Positions 24,016 through 31,677 of a DNA stretch of 64,000 nt are shown in pieces. A model generated the notes under the pieces. It searched no databases. It saw only the letters and a program-made list of their open reading frames with translations, and was not told the origin of the DNA. The DNA lies in the NCBI GenBank assembly GCA_016191435.1, contig JACPOQ010000035.1, positions 310,001 through 374,000 of the forward strand, written 5' to 3'. This DNA is from Chloroflexota bacterium. Lineage in GTDB: Bacteria > Chloroflexota > Dehalococcoidia > Tepidiformales > Tepidiformaceae. The position numbers were made by a program, and so were the translations under genes. Numbering within the stretch: the stretch's first letter is position 1; every line of letters begins with the position of its first letter.

Positions 24016-24783
24016 TTAGATCAACCTCCTTGCCGGTTGCCAGGCGTGGCGGTCGTGCCGCCACGGGTTGCGTTCACTCCGGACCGCGTCCTCGTCGTGG
24101 GGGTGCCAGTCCGGGTCGGGCATGTAGCCATGCCCGTCGGGGTTGGGGATGTACGGGTGGCTGAAGACCATGTGCTCGTCCGTGAGCACGTGCGGCCTCT
24201 TCTGCCAGGTGACAAGCATCCCCTCGTAGCCCCAGCGGAACGGGTGGTCGTTCGGAAGGGCGGTGTGCTCCCGGTAGCTGAGCGGCAGGCCGGGATGCGG
24301 ACTGCGGTACGCGTCCCGGGCCACGATGCGGTAGGCGCTCATCCCTCGCTTATCCCGGTCGATGGCCCGGCCGCTGCCCCCGGTGCAGACCCAGAGCGCG
24401 CCGAGGCGGTTGGCGGGCTTTCGGATTGTGCCCTTCATGGCGATCGTGTCTGCGCAGTGGGGCGCCCATTCGCGAGGCGCAGACCACTGGTCGAGGTCGC
24501 TGACGGCGCCGTCGTCTTCCTCGGGGCCGTCGCTATCGCCGCCGTCCACTTGGGCGTCCTCGTCCAAGAGTTCGTCACTCCCGTCGAGTGGGATGGGACG
24601 GTCCTCGTCGTCGAGCACGTAGAGCGGTTCGTCACCGGAGAGGTCGAGCCGATAGCCGGCGGGCGCGTCAGCTCTCATCTCCGGTGGTGTCTTGCCACGC
24701 CAGTCCGGTACCGGCAGCGTGCCCTCGTCCTGGAAGAGCGAGAGCTGGCCGCCGAGGCCGGCGCGAGGTCCGTCGTCGTTCAT
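24016..24783 (-). CDS. Hypothetical element protein
   Basis: 255 residues, with an acidic, probably disordered stretch at about 75-100 (DELLDEDAQVDGGDSDGPEEDD) and a C-terminal domain rich in His, Pro and Trp (LPNDHPFRWGYEGMLVTWQKRPHVLTDEHMVFSHPYIPNPDG). The opening QLSLFQDEG resembles clamp-binding-like QLxLF peptides, which is worth noting but unproven. No family recognised. Confidence 0.55.
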   Translation of the reverse strand: MNDDGPRAGLGGQLSLFQDEGTLPVPDWRGKTPPEMRADAPAGYRLDLSGDEPLYVLDDEDRPIPLDGSDELLDEDAQVDGGDSDGPEEDDGAVSDLDQWSAPREWAPHCADTIAMKGTIRKPANRLGALWVCTGGSGRAIDRDKRGMSAYRIVARDAYRSPHPGLPLSYREHTALPNDHPFRWGYEGMLVTWQKRPHVLTDEHMVFSHPYIPNPDGHGYMPDPDWHPHDEDAVRSERNPWRHDRHAWQPARRLI

Positions 24784-24832
24784 GGGCTCGGGAGGAGCGG
24801 ACCGATCGCGAAGGATCGGCCCACTCCGCCCA

Positions 24833-25084
24833 TCAGCGGCTCTCGCCGTGACCGGCCTTCTGACGTTCGAGCCATTGGCGGCCGGCGGACGTGAGCACGT
24901 AGCTCCGCTCGCCGCGATGGTCAGTGCTCACGACCTCGGCGAGGCCGAGAGCGCAGAGCCCGAGCATCTGGCGGTCCAGGTGCTCCAGCTCGTCGAGAAA
25001 CGCCCTGCACTGCTGACAGAGCCGCGTTTCGAAGTGGCCGTCCTCGCCGTGGGGGATGAGGCGGACGATCGGCTCGGCCGTCAC
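24833..25084 (-). CDS. Small winged-helix-like protein
   Basis: 83 residues. LGLAEVVSTDHRGERSYVLTSAGRQWLERQ is the pattern of a winged-helix wing and last helix, and CQQCRAFLDELEHLDRQML precedes it. It may regulate transcription or act as an accessory DNA-binding protein. The start overlaps the previous stop (ATGA). Confidence 0.5.
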   Translation of the reverse strand: MTAEPIVRLIPHGEDGHFETRLCQQCRAFLDELEHLDRQMLGLCALGLAEVVSTDHRGERSYVLTSAGRQWLERQKAGHGESR

Positions 25085-25335
25085 GCCTCACCGTCCGTGT
25101 CCGGTCGCAACGAGTAGGCGTAGTCGAAGGCCGCACGGTCGAGGCAGGTGTCGAAGCCGTCCTCACCGATCTCGATGTCGGCGAGGTGGTGCAACGCTGC
25201 GATCAGCTCGGCAATGGTTTCGGTCCAGGCGGCGGACGGGTTGGGGTCGTCTCCGATCCCGGTCTGAGACCGGAACCGCTGCGCGACCGTGCGTGCCGCG
25301 TCGACGTTGCGGCGATCGGGGCTGGGCGTTGCCAC
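25081..25335 (-). CDS. Small hypothetical protein
   Basis: 84 residues from GTG 25335, 2 nt after the preceding stop. Helical, with WTETIAELIAALHHLADIEIGEDGFDTCLDRAAFDYAYSLR. Its stop overlaps the next gene's start by 4 nt, so translation is coupled. Function unknown. Confidence 0.5.
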   Translation of the reverse strand: MATPSPDRRNVDAARTVAQRFRSQTGIGDDPNPSAAWTETIAELIAALHHLADIEIGEDGFDTCLDRAAFDYAYSLRPDTDGEA

Positions 25336-25337
25336 GG

Positions 25338-25841
25338 CTAGCCTGCCTTCCGCCGGTGTGCGAGGGTCACGACGCGGGAGCCGCTGAGGCAGCCGTCGTC
25401 GTGACGGTGGTCCAGCCCGGTCGCGTGCTGGATGGCGCGCGACGGCGAGATCGGTTCGGGGTGAACCCCCGTGGTCCAGGCCGAGTAGCCGTGGTCGTCG
25501 AGGTGGAGGTAGTTGCGGGATTGACGGTCCTTGTAGGCGAAGAGCACAACTTCCGCGCCGTCGATGTAGCGAGCCCGGCAACCCATCGCCATGAAGTCGG
25601 CCGGGTAGAGCCAGAACCCGCAGCCGCTGGCGTAGTTCCAGAGCGGCTGGAAGCTCAGGGGGTTGAAGTTGAGCGGCTCGTAGCGGTGCCGGCCCGGGTC
25701 AGGACGCAGCGGGCAACGGTCCGACTCGGCCGGGAAGCCAAGCCAGTCGCATCCGGCTCCGCCAGGACCTGTGCGATTGCAATGGAAGACGGCTCCCTTG
25801 CCGGGCGGGTAGGGAGTCGCTTCGCAGGTAGGTTTGATCAT
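25338..25841 (-). CDS. Hypothetical element protein
   Basis: 167 residues from ATG 25841, which is preceded by AAGGAGG. Cys and aromatic-rich N-terminal half (CNRTGPGGAGCDWLGFPAESDRCPLRPDP... WNYASGCGFWLYPADFM) and a His-rich C-terminus. Unknown function; possibly zinc binding. Confidence 0.55.
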   Translation of the reverse strand: MIKPTCEATPYPPGKGAVFHCNRTGPGGAGCDWLGFPAESDRCPLRPDPGRHRYEPLNFNPLSFQPLWNYASGCGFWLYPADFMAMGCRARYIDGAEVVLFAYKDRQSRNYLHLDDHGYSAWTTGVHPEPISPSRAIQHATGLDHRHDDGCLSGSRVVTLAHRRKAG

Positions 25842-25886
25842 GCGTGCCTCCTTGCGCGTTGGAGGGCGGGTACACGGCACGAGCGA

Positions 25887-25907
25887 AGCCCGGCGCGCGG
25901 CCGGGCT
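25887..25907. terminator. Hairpin between minus-strand genes
   Basis: AGCCCGG / CCGGGCT stem of 7 bp in the gap between the genes at 25338 and 25943. A similar but longer hairpin lies at 27141. No T-tract follows on the minus strand, so termination strength is uncertain. Confidence 0.4.
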
Positions 25908-25942
25908 CTCCGTAATGTGCCGGTGTCTGGGGAAAACGGCGG

Positions 25943-26104
25943 CTACTGTGCAGCCGCGTCTTGGCGGGTGACGCCTCGCAACCGGGGCTCAGCAGTGGCT
26001 TCGCCGAGCGCTCCGTCGTCGTTGAAAGTCTCCAGCAGGTGCTGGATCACCGCGTCGGGCGAGACCGCTCCCGCGAAGGTGAGCCTGAGCAGGAAGCGAC
26101 TCAT
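25943..26104 (-). CDS. Very small hypothetical protein
   Basis: 53 residues from ATG 26104: MSRFLLRLTFAGAVSPDAVI and an acidic middle (HLLETFNDDGALGE). It follows the DUF932 gene by 13 nt on the same strand. Too short for a family call. Confidence 0.45.
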   Translation of the reverse strand: MSRFLLRLTFAGAVSPDAVIQHLLETFNDDGALGEATAEPRLRGVTRQDAAAQ

Positions 26105-26117
26105 CGTCGGCCCGGTT

Positions 26118-27116
26118 TCAGTCCGCCGTGAGGAGGTCGTAGACCTGCTGGCGAGCATCGGATACAGCCCCTTCGAGTGAGCCGACCATGCGGCGTTCGA
26201 GGATCTGCGTGCTCTTGGTGGGGTCAACCCACTCCATCCACTCGGTGGTGGCGTTAAAGAGCCCCCAGCGGTTGTCGAGGCCGCCCGCGCTCACGATCGT
26301 CGGCATCTCCGGCGCGTGCTGCAGGAAGGTCATGAAGCTCTCGTGGCGACGGCCGGCGCGATTGCGCTGGCGTTCCGTGAGGCTCACGGTTACCTTCGCC
26401 GGGTCCGGCGCCACAAGGTCCACGACCTGCTCGACGTCCGACTGGCCGGCGTTCATCTGCGCCAGTTGCTCGAACCGCTCCATCATCTGGCGCTGCTGGC
26501 GGGACACCAGCCCGAGCGCCTGGGCAGCGGACTCGATGTTCGCCTCGGCCGAGGCGGTGTGACGGATGCCGATCCGTTCGCCCTTCTCACGGAGGGCTAC
26601 GTTCAGGGTGTTCTGGCAGACCACCCGCGTCGAGACGAGCTTCACGCCCAAACCGCTCGATCCGTCGTGGCTGTTGGTGACGAGCGCGTAGGGAGTGATC
26701 GGGTCCGTCCCGGCGATCGCGAAGTCCTCGTCGATGCGGACGAGGATGAAGACCTTGCGGCCTTCGTCGAGCGCGCCGGCGGTCTCGTACCGTACGCGGC
26801 CATCCGCGAGCCAGCGGTCGATGGCTTTGAAGGCGGTGGCGTTCTGGACGACGGTGTAGCGGCTGCCGACGACGCCGAGGACAAAGCCGGAGTCCTCATA
26901 GACGGTGGCGAACTTGTCGGGCAGTGCGACCGGCGGCCCATCAAACATGGTGTAGAGCGGGGCCAGCGCCACGGTGCGGTTGAGGCCGGCGAGCTCGCTG
27001 ACGGTCTCGGAGTCCTCCATTCCCCGTGGGATGGACTGTCCGAGGCCGTGCCAGCCAGGGCGTCCGGCGTAGGCGAAGGATGCCTTGCCGTTGGTGATTT
27101 CGAGGTTGTGTGCCAT
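26118..27116 (-). CDS. DUF932 phage/plasmid-like protein
   Basis: 332 residues. The opening (GWHGLGQSIP) and internal IDRWLADGRVRYETAGALDEGRKVFILVRI, PYALVTNSHDGSSGLGVKLVSTRVVCQNTLNVAL are the conserved blocks of DUF932 (TIGR03299), found on phages and conjugative plasmids and of unknown activity. The C-terminal part is helical (VSRQQRQMMERFEQLAQM). ATG 27116 is chosen over one 39 nt upstream because of the ATGGAGAATC spacing. A hairpin lies upstream. Confidence 0.85.
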   Translation of the reverse strand: MAHNLEITNGKASFAYAGRPGWHGLGQSIPRGMEDSETVSELAGLNRTVALAPLYTMFDGPPVALPDKFATVYEDSGFVLGVVGSRYTVVQNATAFKAIDRWLADGRVRYETAGALDEGRKVFILVRIDEDFAIAGTDPITPYALVTNSHDGSSGLGVKLVSTRVVCQNTLNVALREKGERIGIRHTASAEANIESAAQALGLVSRQQRQMMERFEQLAQMNAGQSDVEQVVDLVAPDPAKVTVSLTERQRNRAGRRHESFMTFLQHAPEMPTIVSAGGLDNRWGLFNATTEWMEWVDPTKSTQILERRMVGSLEGAVSDARQQVYDLLTAD

Positions 27117-27140
27117 GGATGATTCTCCAATGAAGATGGA

Positions 27141-27166
27141 GAAGCCCGGCAGCAATGCCGGGCTTC
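27141..27166. terminator. 10-bp perfect hairpin upstream of DUF932
   Basis: GAAGCCCGGC / GCCGGGCTTC with an AGCAAT loop. On the minus strand it follows the gene at 27223 and precedes the DUF932 gene, and is followed by TCCATCTTC, so it may end the upstream transcript. Confidence 0.55.
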
Positions 27167-27222
27167 TATGGATCGCTGATGGGTCTCCGCGCGGGACGCG
27201 GTCTGCTTGTCGGGTTTCGGGA

Positions 27223-27450
27223 CTACTCGAACAGGTACTCCCAGTCGTCCATGACGTCCTGCGTCACGGGTGTCGGCCCGTCGTCCCCGACGACGATCAC
27301 GACGAGGCGATCGGTGCCTTCCTCGCGGACGAGGAAAGTGACGCCCTCGTGGTCGGTTCGTGGGTCGTCAGCGATGACCCGGCGCACGCCATCGGCTGGG
27401 CTCTCGGCTTCCAGCCAGCCGTACGGGATGGACACGTAGAAGCGTGGCAT
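27223..27450 (-). CDS. Small hypothetical protein
   Basis: 75 residues from ATG 27450: MPRFYVSIPYGWLEAESPAD continuing with GVRRVIADDPRTDHEGVTFLVREEGTDRLVVIVV. A compact alpha/beta sequence that may be an interaction domain. It starts 5 nt after the RadC stop. Confidence 0.5.
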   Translation of the reverse strand: MPRFYVSIPYGWLEAESPADGVRRVIADDPRTDHEGVTFLVREEGTDRLVVIVVGDDGPTPVTQDVMDDWEYLFE

Positions 27451-27455
27451 CGGCG

Positions 27456-27998
27456 TCACCCCAGGAGCTTCCGTTCCTTGAGGCTGACAAAGGCGTCGCG
27501 GCCGACGATCACATGGTCGGCGACCTCGATGCCGAGGATCTCTCCCGCCTTCACGAGCTCTTTGGTGAGCGCGATGTCGGGCGGACTTGGCTCGGGGTCG
27601 CCCGAGGGATGGTTGTGGACGAGCACCACCGAAGGCGCGTTGGTGATGACCGCTTCGCGGAGCACCTCTGCTGCCCGGAAGTTCACCGAGCTGACGTTGC
27701 CCTGGTAGACGAGGACCACGTCCAGGACGCGGCAACGGGTGTCGAGAAGGACGACCCGCACCTGCTCCTGGACGAGGTGTTCCATTTCCGGCCGCACCAG
27801 CTCGTAGACGTCGGCTGGCCGGGACACGCAACGCCCGAGCGGACCGCCACGAGAGGCGGCGCGACCGGTGGAGCGCAGCTCGGCAAGGTATCGGAGGTTC
27901 TCCTCGACGAGGTGCAGGAGGGCGGCATCGCCACCCTCCTCCGACGTTCGCGCCGGCGGCCTATGCGGCGAGTGGGCCATCGTGTAGCGGCTCGTCAT
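27456..27998 (-). CDS. radC: RadC-like JAMM/MPN protein
   Basis: 180 residues. The JAMM metal motif is VVLVHNHPSGDPEPSPPDIALTKEL (H-x-H...D), followed by DHVIVGRDAFVSLKER, as in RadC/YeeS-type proteins on phages and plasmids. The N-terminal helix-hairpin-helix of chromosomal RadC is missing, which is usual for the mobile-element form. Biochemical role is not established; a DNA repair or anti-restriction role has been suggested for the family. ATG 27998 overlaps the small upstream frame; ATG 27980 is the alternative. Confidence 0.85.
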   Translation of the reverse strand: MTSRYTMAHSPHRPPARTSEEGGDAALLHLVEENLRYLAELRSTGRAASRGGPLGRCVSRPADVYELVRPEMEHLVQEQVRVVLLDTRCRVLDVVLVYQGNVSSVNFRAAEVLREAVITNAPSVVLVHNHPSGDPEPSPPDIALTKELVKAGEILGIEVADHVIVGRDAFVSLKERKLLG

Positions 27999-28137
27999 CT
28001 CGGCGCGGGCCAAGAGCGGTGACCGCGTAGGTGCGCCAGCCGGGTAGAGCAGGGACGGCCTGCCGCACCTGGACAAGCTGGCGCGTTCCGGCCCGGGTTG
28101 CGACAACCCGCAGCGGCTGGCGGCAGAGGAGAGCCAT
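27961..28137 (-). CDS. Possible 58-residue protein between Rad52 and RadC
   Basis: An ATG at 28137 lies one base after the Rad52 stop and opens a frame of 58 codons (MALLCRQPLRVVATRAGTRQ, later ALPGWRTYAVTALGPRRDDEP) that ends inside the RadC start region. It fills an otherwise empty 140-nt gap and fits the tight packing of the operon. No family recognised; it may be chance. Confidence 0.4.
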   Translation of the reverse strand: MALLCRQPLRVVATRAGTRQLVQVRQAVPALPGWRTYAVTALGPRRDDEPLHDGPLAA

Positions 28138-28138
28138 C

Positions 28139-28804
28139 TCAGGCAGCCTTCCGCCGCTGGGCTCCGCGCTCGTTCAGCTCGTTCGCGAGCGCCTTGATCG
28201 CGCTGGAGAGCTCGCGCTCCGCAGCGTCATCGAGGTCCAGTCCGCACCGTTCCTGGAACCAGGAGCGGGTGCGGGCTCCATCGACTCCGAGCCTTTCCGA
28301 GAGCGCGACGACGCGCTGGCGCATGTCGTCCAGCTTCGCCGGGCTCGCGAGGGTGCCCGGACGGCGCTCGTTCAGGCTGTTCCCAAACTGCTGGCCGAAT
28401 TGGCGGAAGGCGCGCTTGATGCCGTCGGTCGTTGCGGCCTTCGCCGCGTTGCCGTGCGCCTCCAGCGTCCGCTCGGTGACGAACCCGCAACCGACATCGC
28501 TCTTCGGCGGGCAACCGTTGACGGTCACCCGCACGGCGACGGTGTACATGCCGAGTGCCAGCAGCTCGCCACTGCTCTGATCGACGACTTCGGCAGCCTG
28601 GTATTTGGGTTCGCCGATCAGCTCGGCGCCCCAGCCTCCGTAGCCGAAGATGCGGTTGGCCTGATCGATGATGGCCTGGCCTTCTAGGTACGCGAAGACG
28701 CTGCCATCATCTCGTGCGCGCTCGCGGACGAGCGCGAGGTCGAGCGGCTGCGCGAGGAGGTCGAGGACCTCCTGCGACAGACCGCCGTTGGTGGGACTGG
28801 TCAT
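28139..28804 (-). CDS. Rad52/22-family single-strand annealing protein
   Basis: 221 residues. LVRERARDDGSVFAYLEGQAIIDQANRIFGYGGWGAELIGEPKYQAAEV is the Rad52/Rad22 N-terminal fold (YLEG...N.iFG..GW), with GFVTERTLEAHGNAAKAATTDGIKRAFRQFGQQFGNSL following. In phages and plasmids such proteins anneal complementary single strands. The C-terminal 60 residues are helical. Starts 4 nt inside the primase stop, so the two are coupled, suggesting a replication-recombination unit. Confidence 0.85.
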   Translation of the reverse strand: MTSPTNGGLSQEVLDLLAQPLDLALVRERARDDGSVFAYLEGQAIIDQANRIFGYGGWGAELIGEPKYQAAEVVDQSSGELLALGMYTVAVRVTVNGCPPKSDVGCGFVTERTLEAHGNAAKAATTDGIKRAFRQFGQQFGNSLNERRPGTLASPAKLDDMRQRVVALSERLGVDGARTRSWFQERCGLDLDDAAERELSSAIKALANELNERGAQRRKAA

Positions 28805-29838
28805 GCGGCGCGTTGCGCTGCGGAGCGGGCTTCGCGGCCCGCTTGCAGAATGCAGCGGGTGAACACGCTGCGTCCGACGTGCTGGCAGCCGAAGCTGTTG
28901 AGGTCGGACACTCCCGGCGGGAGTGCGACCGGGACGGCCCGGTCACCAAGGCGCTTGCAGAGTTCCGCGGTTGCCTCCCGCCCGGCCTCGTCCGGATCGA
29001 GAACGAGGTAGACATCCTCGAATCGCTCCAGCGACTGCGCCACCTTGCCGGGGACGCGGGTGCCGAGCAGGGCGACGGCCCAGAAGCCCCACTCGACGGC
29101 AGTGAGCCAGTCGAAGGGACCTTCGGTCACGACCACCGCTTCGCCCTTCGCGCTGGCAAGACCGAGGAGTGGCTTTGGGAGGCGAAGGTTGAGGTAACGG
29201 GGCTCGCGGTCGCTGAGACGGCGGCCGGTGAACCACGTCGCCCGGCCCTCGACGAGGTCGGGGATGATGATTCGCCCAGCGAAGCACTCCCTGTCTTCGT
29301 CCATCAGGCCGAGCTGTTGTGCGGTCTCGATGTCGAGGTTCCGGTCGCGAAGCACCGCGGCGAGGCCCGGTATGCCGAAGCCCAGCCGGAAGCGCCGTAC
29401 CGTCCGTCCGTGGATGCCGCGCGACGCGAGGTAGTCCAGCACCCCCGGTCGCGACCAGACCGCCTCCTCGTAGAAAGCGACGGCCGTTTCGATGATCGGC
29501 GCGGTCTTCATCGGATCGACCTCGGGTACCGCCACGTTTGGTGGGTGTGGAACACCTGCCGGCATCGTGGGTACCTGAGCCCCAGCCAGCAGCGCGACCG
29601 CCTCCCTGAAGCCCACCGTGTGCAGGCGGCTCATGAAGTCAATCACGTCGCCGCCCGCTCCGCAGCCGAAGCAGTAGTAGCTCTGGCTGGCCGGGTAGAG
29701 GACGAGGCTGGGGCGGCTGTCCCCGTGGAAGGGACAGACCGCGGTGAGCCTCCCGCCTGTCTGGCGGAGTTCGAGTCCGGACGCGGCGGCCACATCGGCG
29801 ATGGGGTGGCCGCGGCGGATCGCATCGGTGTCATGCAT
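28801..29838 (-). CDS. DNA primase-like protein (CHC2 zinc finger plus TOPRIM), copy 1
   Basis: 345 residues. The zinc finger reads AVCPFHGDSRPSLVLYPASQSYYCFGCGAGGDVIDF (C-x2-H...C-x2-C, about residues 33-68). The TOPRIM core reads AVVVTEGPFDWLTAVEW and VYLVLDPDEAGREAT (about 225-285). There is no helicase domain. It would make RNA primers for element replication or transfer. ATG 29838 is preferred over the longer frame upstream. A paralogue lies at 51.2 kb. Confidence 0.85.
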   Translation of the reverse strand: MHDTDAIRRGHPIADVAAASGLELRQTGGRLTAVCPFHGDSRPSLVLYPASQSYYCFGCGAGGDVIDFMSRLHTVGFREAVALLAGAQVPTMPAGVPHPPNVAVPEVDPMKTAPIIETAVAFYEEAVWSRPGVLDYLASRGIHGRTVRRFRLGFGIPGLAAVLRDRNLDIETAQQLGLMDEDRECFAGRIIIPDLVEGRATWFTGRRLSDREPRYLNLRLPKPLLGLASAKGEAVVVTEGPFDWLTAVEWGFWAVALLGTRVPGKVAQSLERFEDVYLVLDPDEAGREATAELCKRLGDRAVPVALPPGVSDLNSFGCQHVGRSVFTRCILQAGREARSAAQRAA

Positions 29839-29912
29839 CGGGACACACTCCGCCGCGGCAAGGGGCCGCCCCCGAAGGGGCGGCCCCAGGGAACCCGCGA
29901 CGGAAATGCCGT

Positions 29913-30914
29913 TCAGGCAGCGAGGGGACGGGCGCCCTTGAGCGCCCTCACCGCGAAGGTCCGGCCCGGCGTCCAGTTCGGAAGCCCGATGGCGCTGACG
30001 ACCTTCAAACGAGTGTCGCACCCGCTGTCGGGGACGAGCATCGCTCCCTTGCCGGTGCCGGGGCTGTAGTGGACCGCTTCCATGAGACCGAGCCTGCGGC
30101 AGGACTGGAGCCAGCAGCCGTATACATCGCGTACCAGGACGGAGGGCATCCCGGAGAGGTCGAGTGCACCGAGAATCTCCGCAGCTTGGCCAGGTTCGCG
30201 GCGGTGACGCCGCCTTGCTTCGGCAAGCGCCCGCTCGACCTCGAGGGTCTTGACAGCGTGCGCCTGTCGCCGGATGGTGTCATCACACGAGGCCAGTCCG
30301 GGCATGTTGGGATTCAGTTTGACAGCGGAACCCAGCAGCCTGAGGGCCTCGTTATATTTATGCTCTGAAGCCAGCGCCTCCGCCCGCTCGATTGCGGTGA
30401 GCGCTCGCTCCTCGCGCTGACGCGCTTCCTTCTCCGCCCGTTCGACGGCCAGCAGGCGCGAGAGATGCTCTCCCGCTTCCAGTTCCGCCATCTGGGCTTC
30501 GACGGCCCTGATGCGGTTGGCGGCGACCGCCGCGATGGCGGCCACGCCGAGGGCGACCTTTTCGGCCTGTGCCCGGCTCTCGGGCAGGAACGCGGACTCG
30601 GCCATAGCGTTGGCGTTTGACTCGGCCTCCCGGGCCTCCCGCTCCAGCTTCCGCAGCCGCTCAACATCCGCCTCCAGCCGCCGGTAGTGGCTAAGGACGG
30701 TCTCGGCTTCACGGCGTGCGGCAGCGTCGCGTTCGGTCAGGTGCTCCAGCTCGCGCTCCGACCGTAGCACCGCCTGAATGAGCAGGTCCGGGTGCGCGTC
30801 GAGCGCCGGAGGTGTTGGCGTTGCCACTATGGTGGGTGGCTCGGGCTCCTGGACGAACTCCCCCTTGTCGCGGGCAAGCTCGGTGAGGTCCCGGAGGACG
30901 ACGGGTTGCTTCAC
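29913..30914 (-). CDS. Coiled-coil hypothetical protein
   Basis: 333 residues from GTG 30914. Residues about 45-210 form a long charged coiled coil with heptads (EAETVLSHYRRLEADVERLRKLEREAREAESNANAMAES..., VERAEKEARQREERALTAIERAEALASEHKYNEALRLLGSAVKLNPNMPG). The last piece has a TPR-like helix pair. No catalytic motif. It overlaps the upstream gene by 4 nt. Confidence 0.6.
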   Translation of the reverse strand: MKQPVVLRDLTELARDKGEFVQEPEPPTIVATPTPPALDAHPDLLIQAVLRSERELEHLTERDAAARREAETVLSHYRRLEADVERLRKLEREAREAESNANAMAESAFLPESRAQAEKVALGVAAIAAVAANRIRAVEAQMAELEAGEHLSRLLAVERAEKEARQREERALTAIERAEALASEHKYNEALRLLGSAVKLNPNMPGLASCDDTIRRQAHAVKTLEVERALAEARRRHRREPGQAAEILGALDLSGMPSVLVRDVYGCWLQSCRRLGLMEAVHYSPGTGKGAMLVPDSGCDTRLKVVSAIGLPNWTPGRTFAVRALKGARPLAA

Positions 30915-31534
30915 GATGCCTCTCCTTCCTGGTAGTCGGTCACCCTCGACAGGGCGAAGGGATCCGCGTCTTGGTCGTGGCCGTTGCCGGCCACGCTGGG
31001 CTGGGGCCGCAGCTCGACGATCGAGCCCCCAGCGCTGACTGGCAGACCTCGTTCGAGGTCCAGGGCGACGCTGAGGACGGGCTTGCCTATGGCGTCGGCG
31101 AAGACGGCCGACAGTTCGTGGCGGAGTGTTGCGATCAGCTCTCCGTCGCCGACTTCGCGCCCGTTCACCGACAACGCGAGCTGGATGACGTAGCGCTTGT
31201 TGTCGTCCGACTGGTAGGCGGTGAGCAGGCCGTTGACCTGCCTGCCGTCGAAGACGACGCGCTGGACGATGATGGCGAGCCCGTGCGGCAGCCAGACGCC
31301 AAGGGCTTTGGAATAGCCGCGGGCTACTCGCCGGACGAGCCGCCGGAGCTGCCACGCCTCACGGCGGGGAGCGTCGGCGATGATGGTCAGGCGCCGACCG
31401 CGCATGCGGCGGTAGACCTGTCGCACTTTGCGAGCGCCGGCGATGAGGATGCGCCCGGTGGCTTCCCGGCAGGCGATGGTCCAGCGGCAGAGCAGGCAGT
31501 GCTGCTTCCTGGACCGGCGTCGTGTGGTGGCCAT
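30911..31534 (-). CDS. Basic hypothetical element protein
   Basis: 207 residues with a very basic N-terminus (MATTRRRSRKQHCLLCRWTI ... RKVRQVYRRMRGRRLTI) that could bind nucleic acid, and a C-terminal beta-rich part with LIATLRHELSAVF. An AAGGAGGAATCAC Shine-Dalgarno stands before ATG 31534. No family recognised. Confidence 0.55.
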   Translation of the reverse strand: MATTRRRSRKQHCLLCRWTIACREATGRILIAGARKVRQVYRRMRGRRLTIIADAPRREAWQLRRLVRRVARGYSKALGVWLPHGLAIIVQRVVFDGRQVNGLLTAYQSDDNKRYVIQLALSVNGREVGDGELIATLRHELSAVFADAIGKPVLSVALDLERGLPVSAGGSIVELRPQPSVAGNGHDQDADPFALSRVTDYQEGEAS

Positions 31535-31554
31535 GTGATTCCTCCTTTGGCACT

Positions 31555-31677
31555 TCAGAACGGCCAGCTCTTCAGTGCGACGAGCACCGCCGAACAGACC
31601 GCGATGGCGATGGCGGCGAGACGGATGTGCCGCATGAGCCATCCCTCCTCCCGCAAGCGGTAGGGTCTCGATGACAT
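31555..31677 (-). CDS. 40-residue single-pass membrane protein
   Basis: GAAAGGAGAAGCC precedes ATG 31677. The product is MSSRPYRLREEGWLMRHIRL followed by AAIAIAVCSAVLVALKSWPF, one clear transmembrane helix with a basic N-terminus. An alternative start at MRHIRL also has a good RBS (GGAGGG). It is the first gene of the left-block minus-strand operon. Function unknown. Confidence 0.6.
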   Translation of the reverse strand: MSSRPYRLREEGWLMRHIRLAAIAIAVCSAVLVALKSWPF

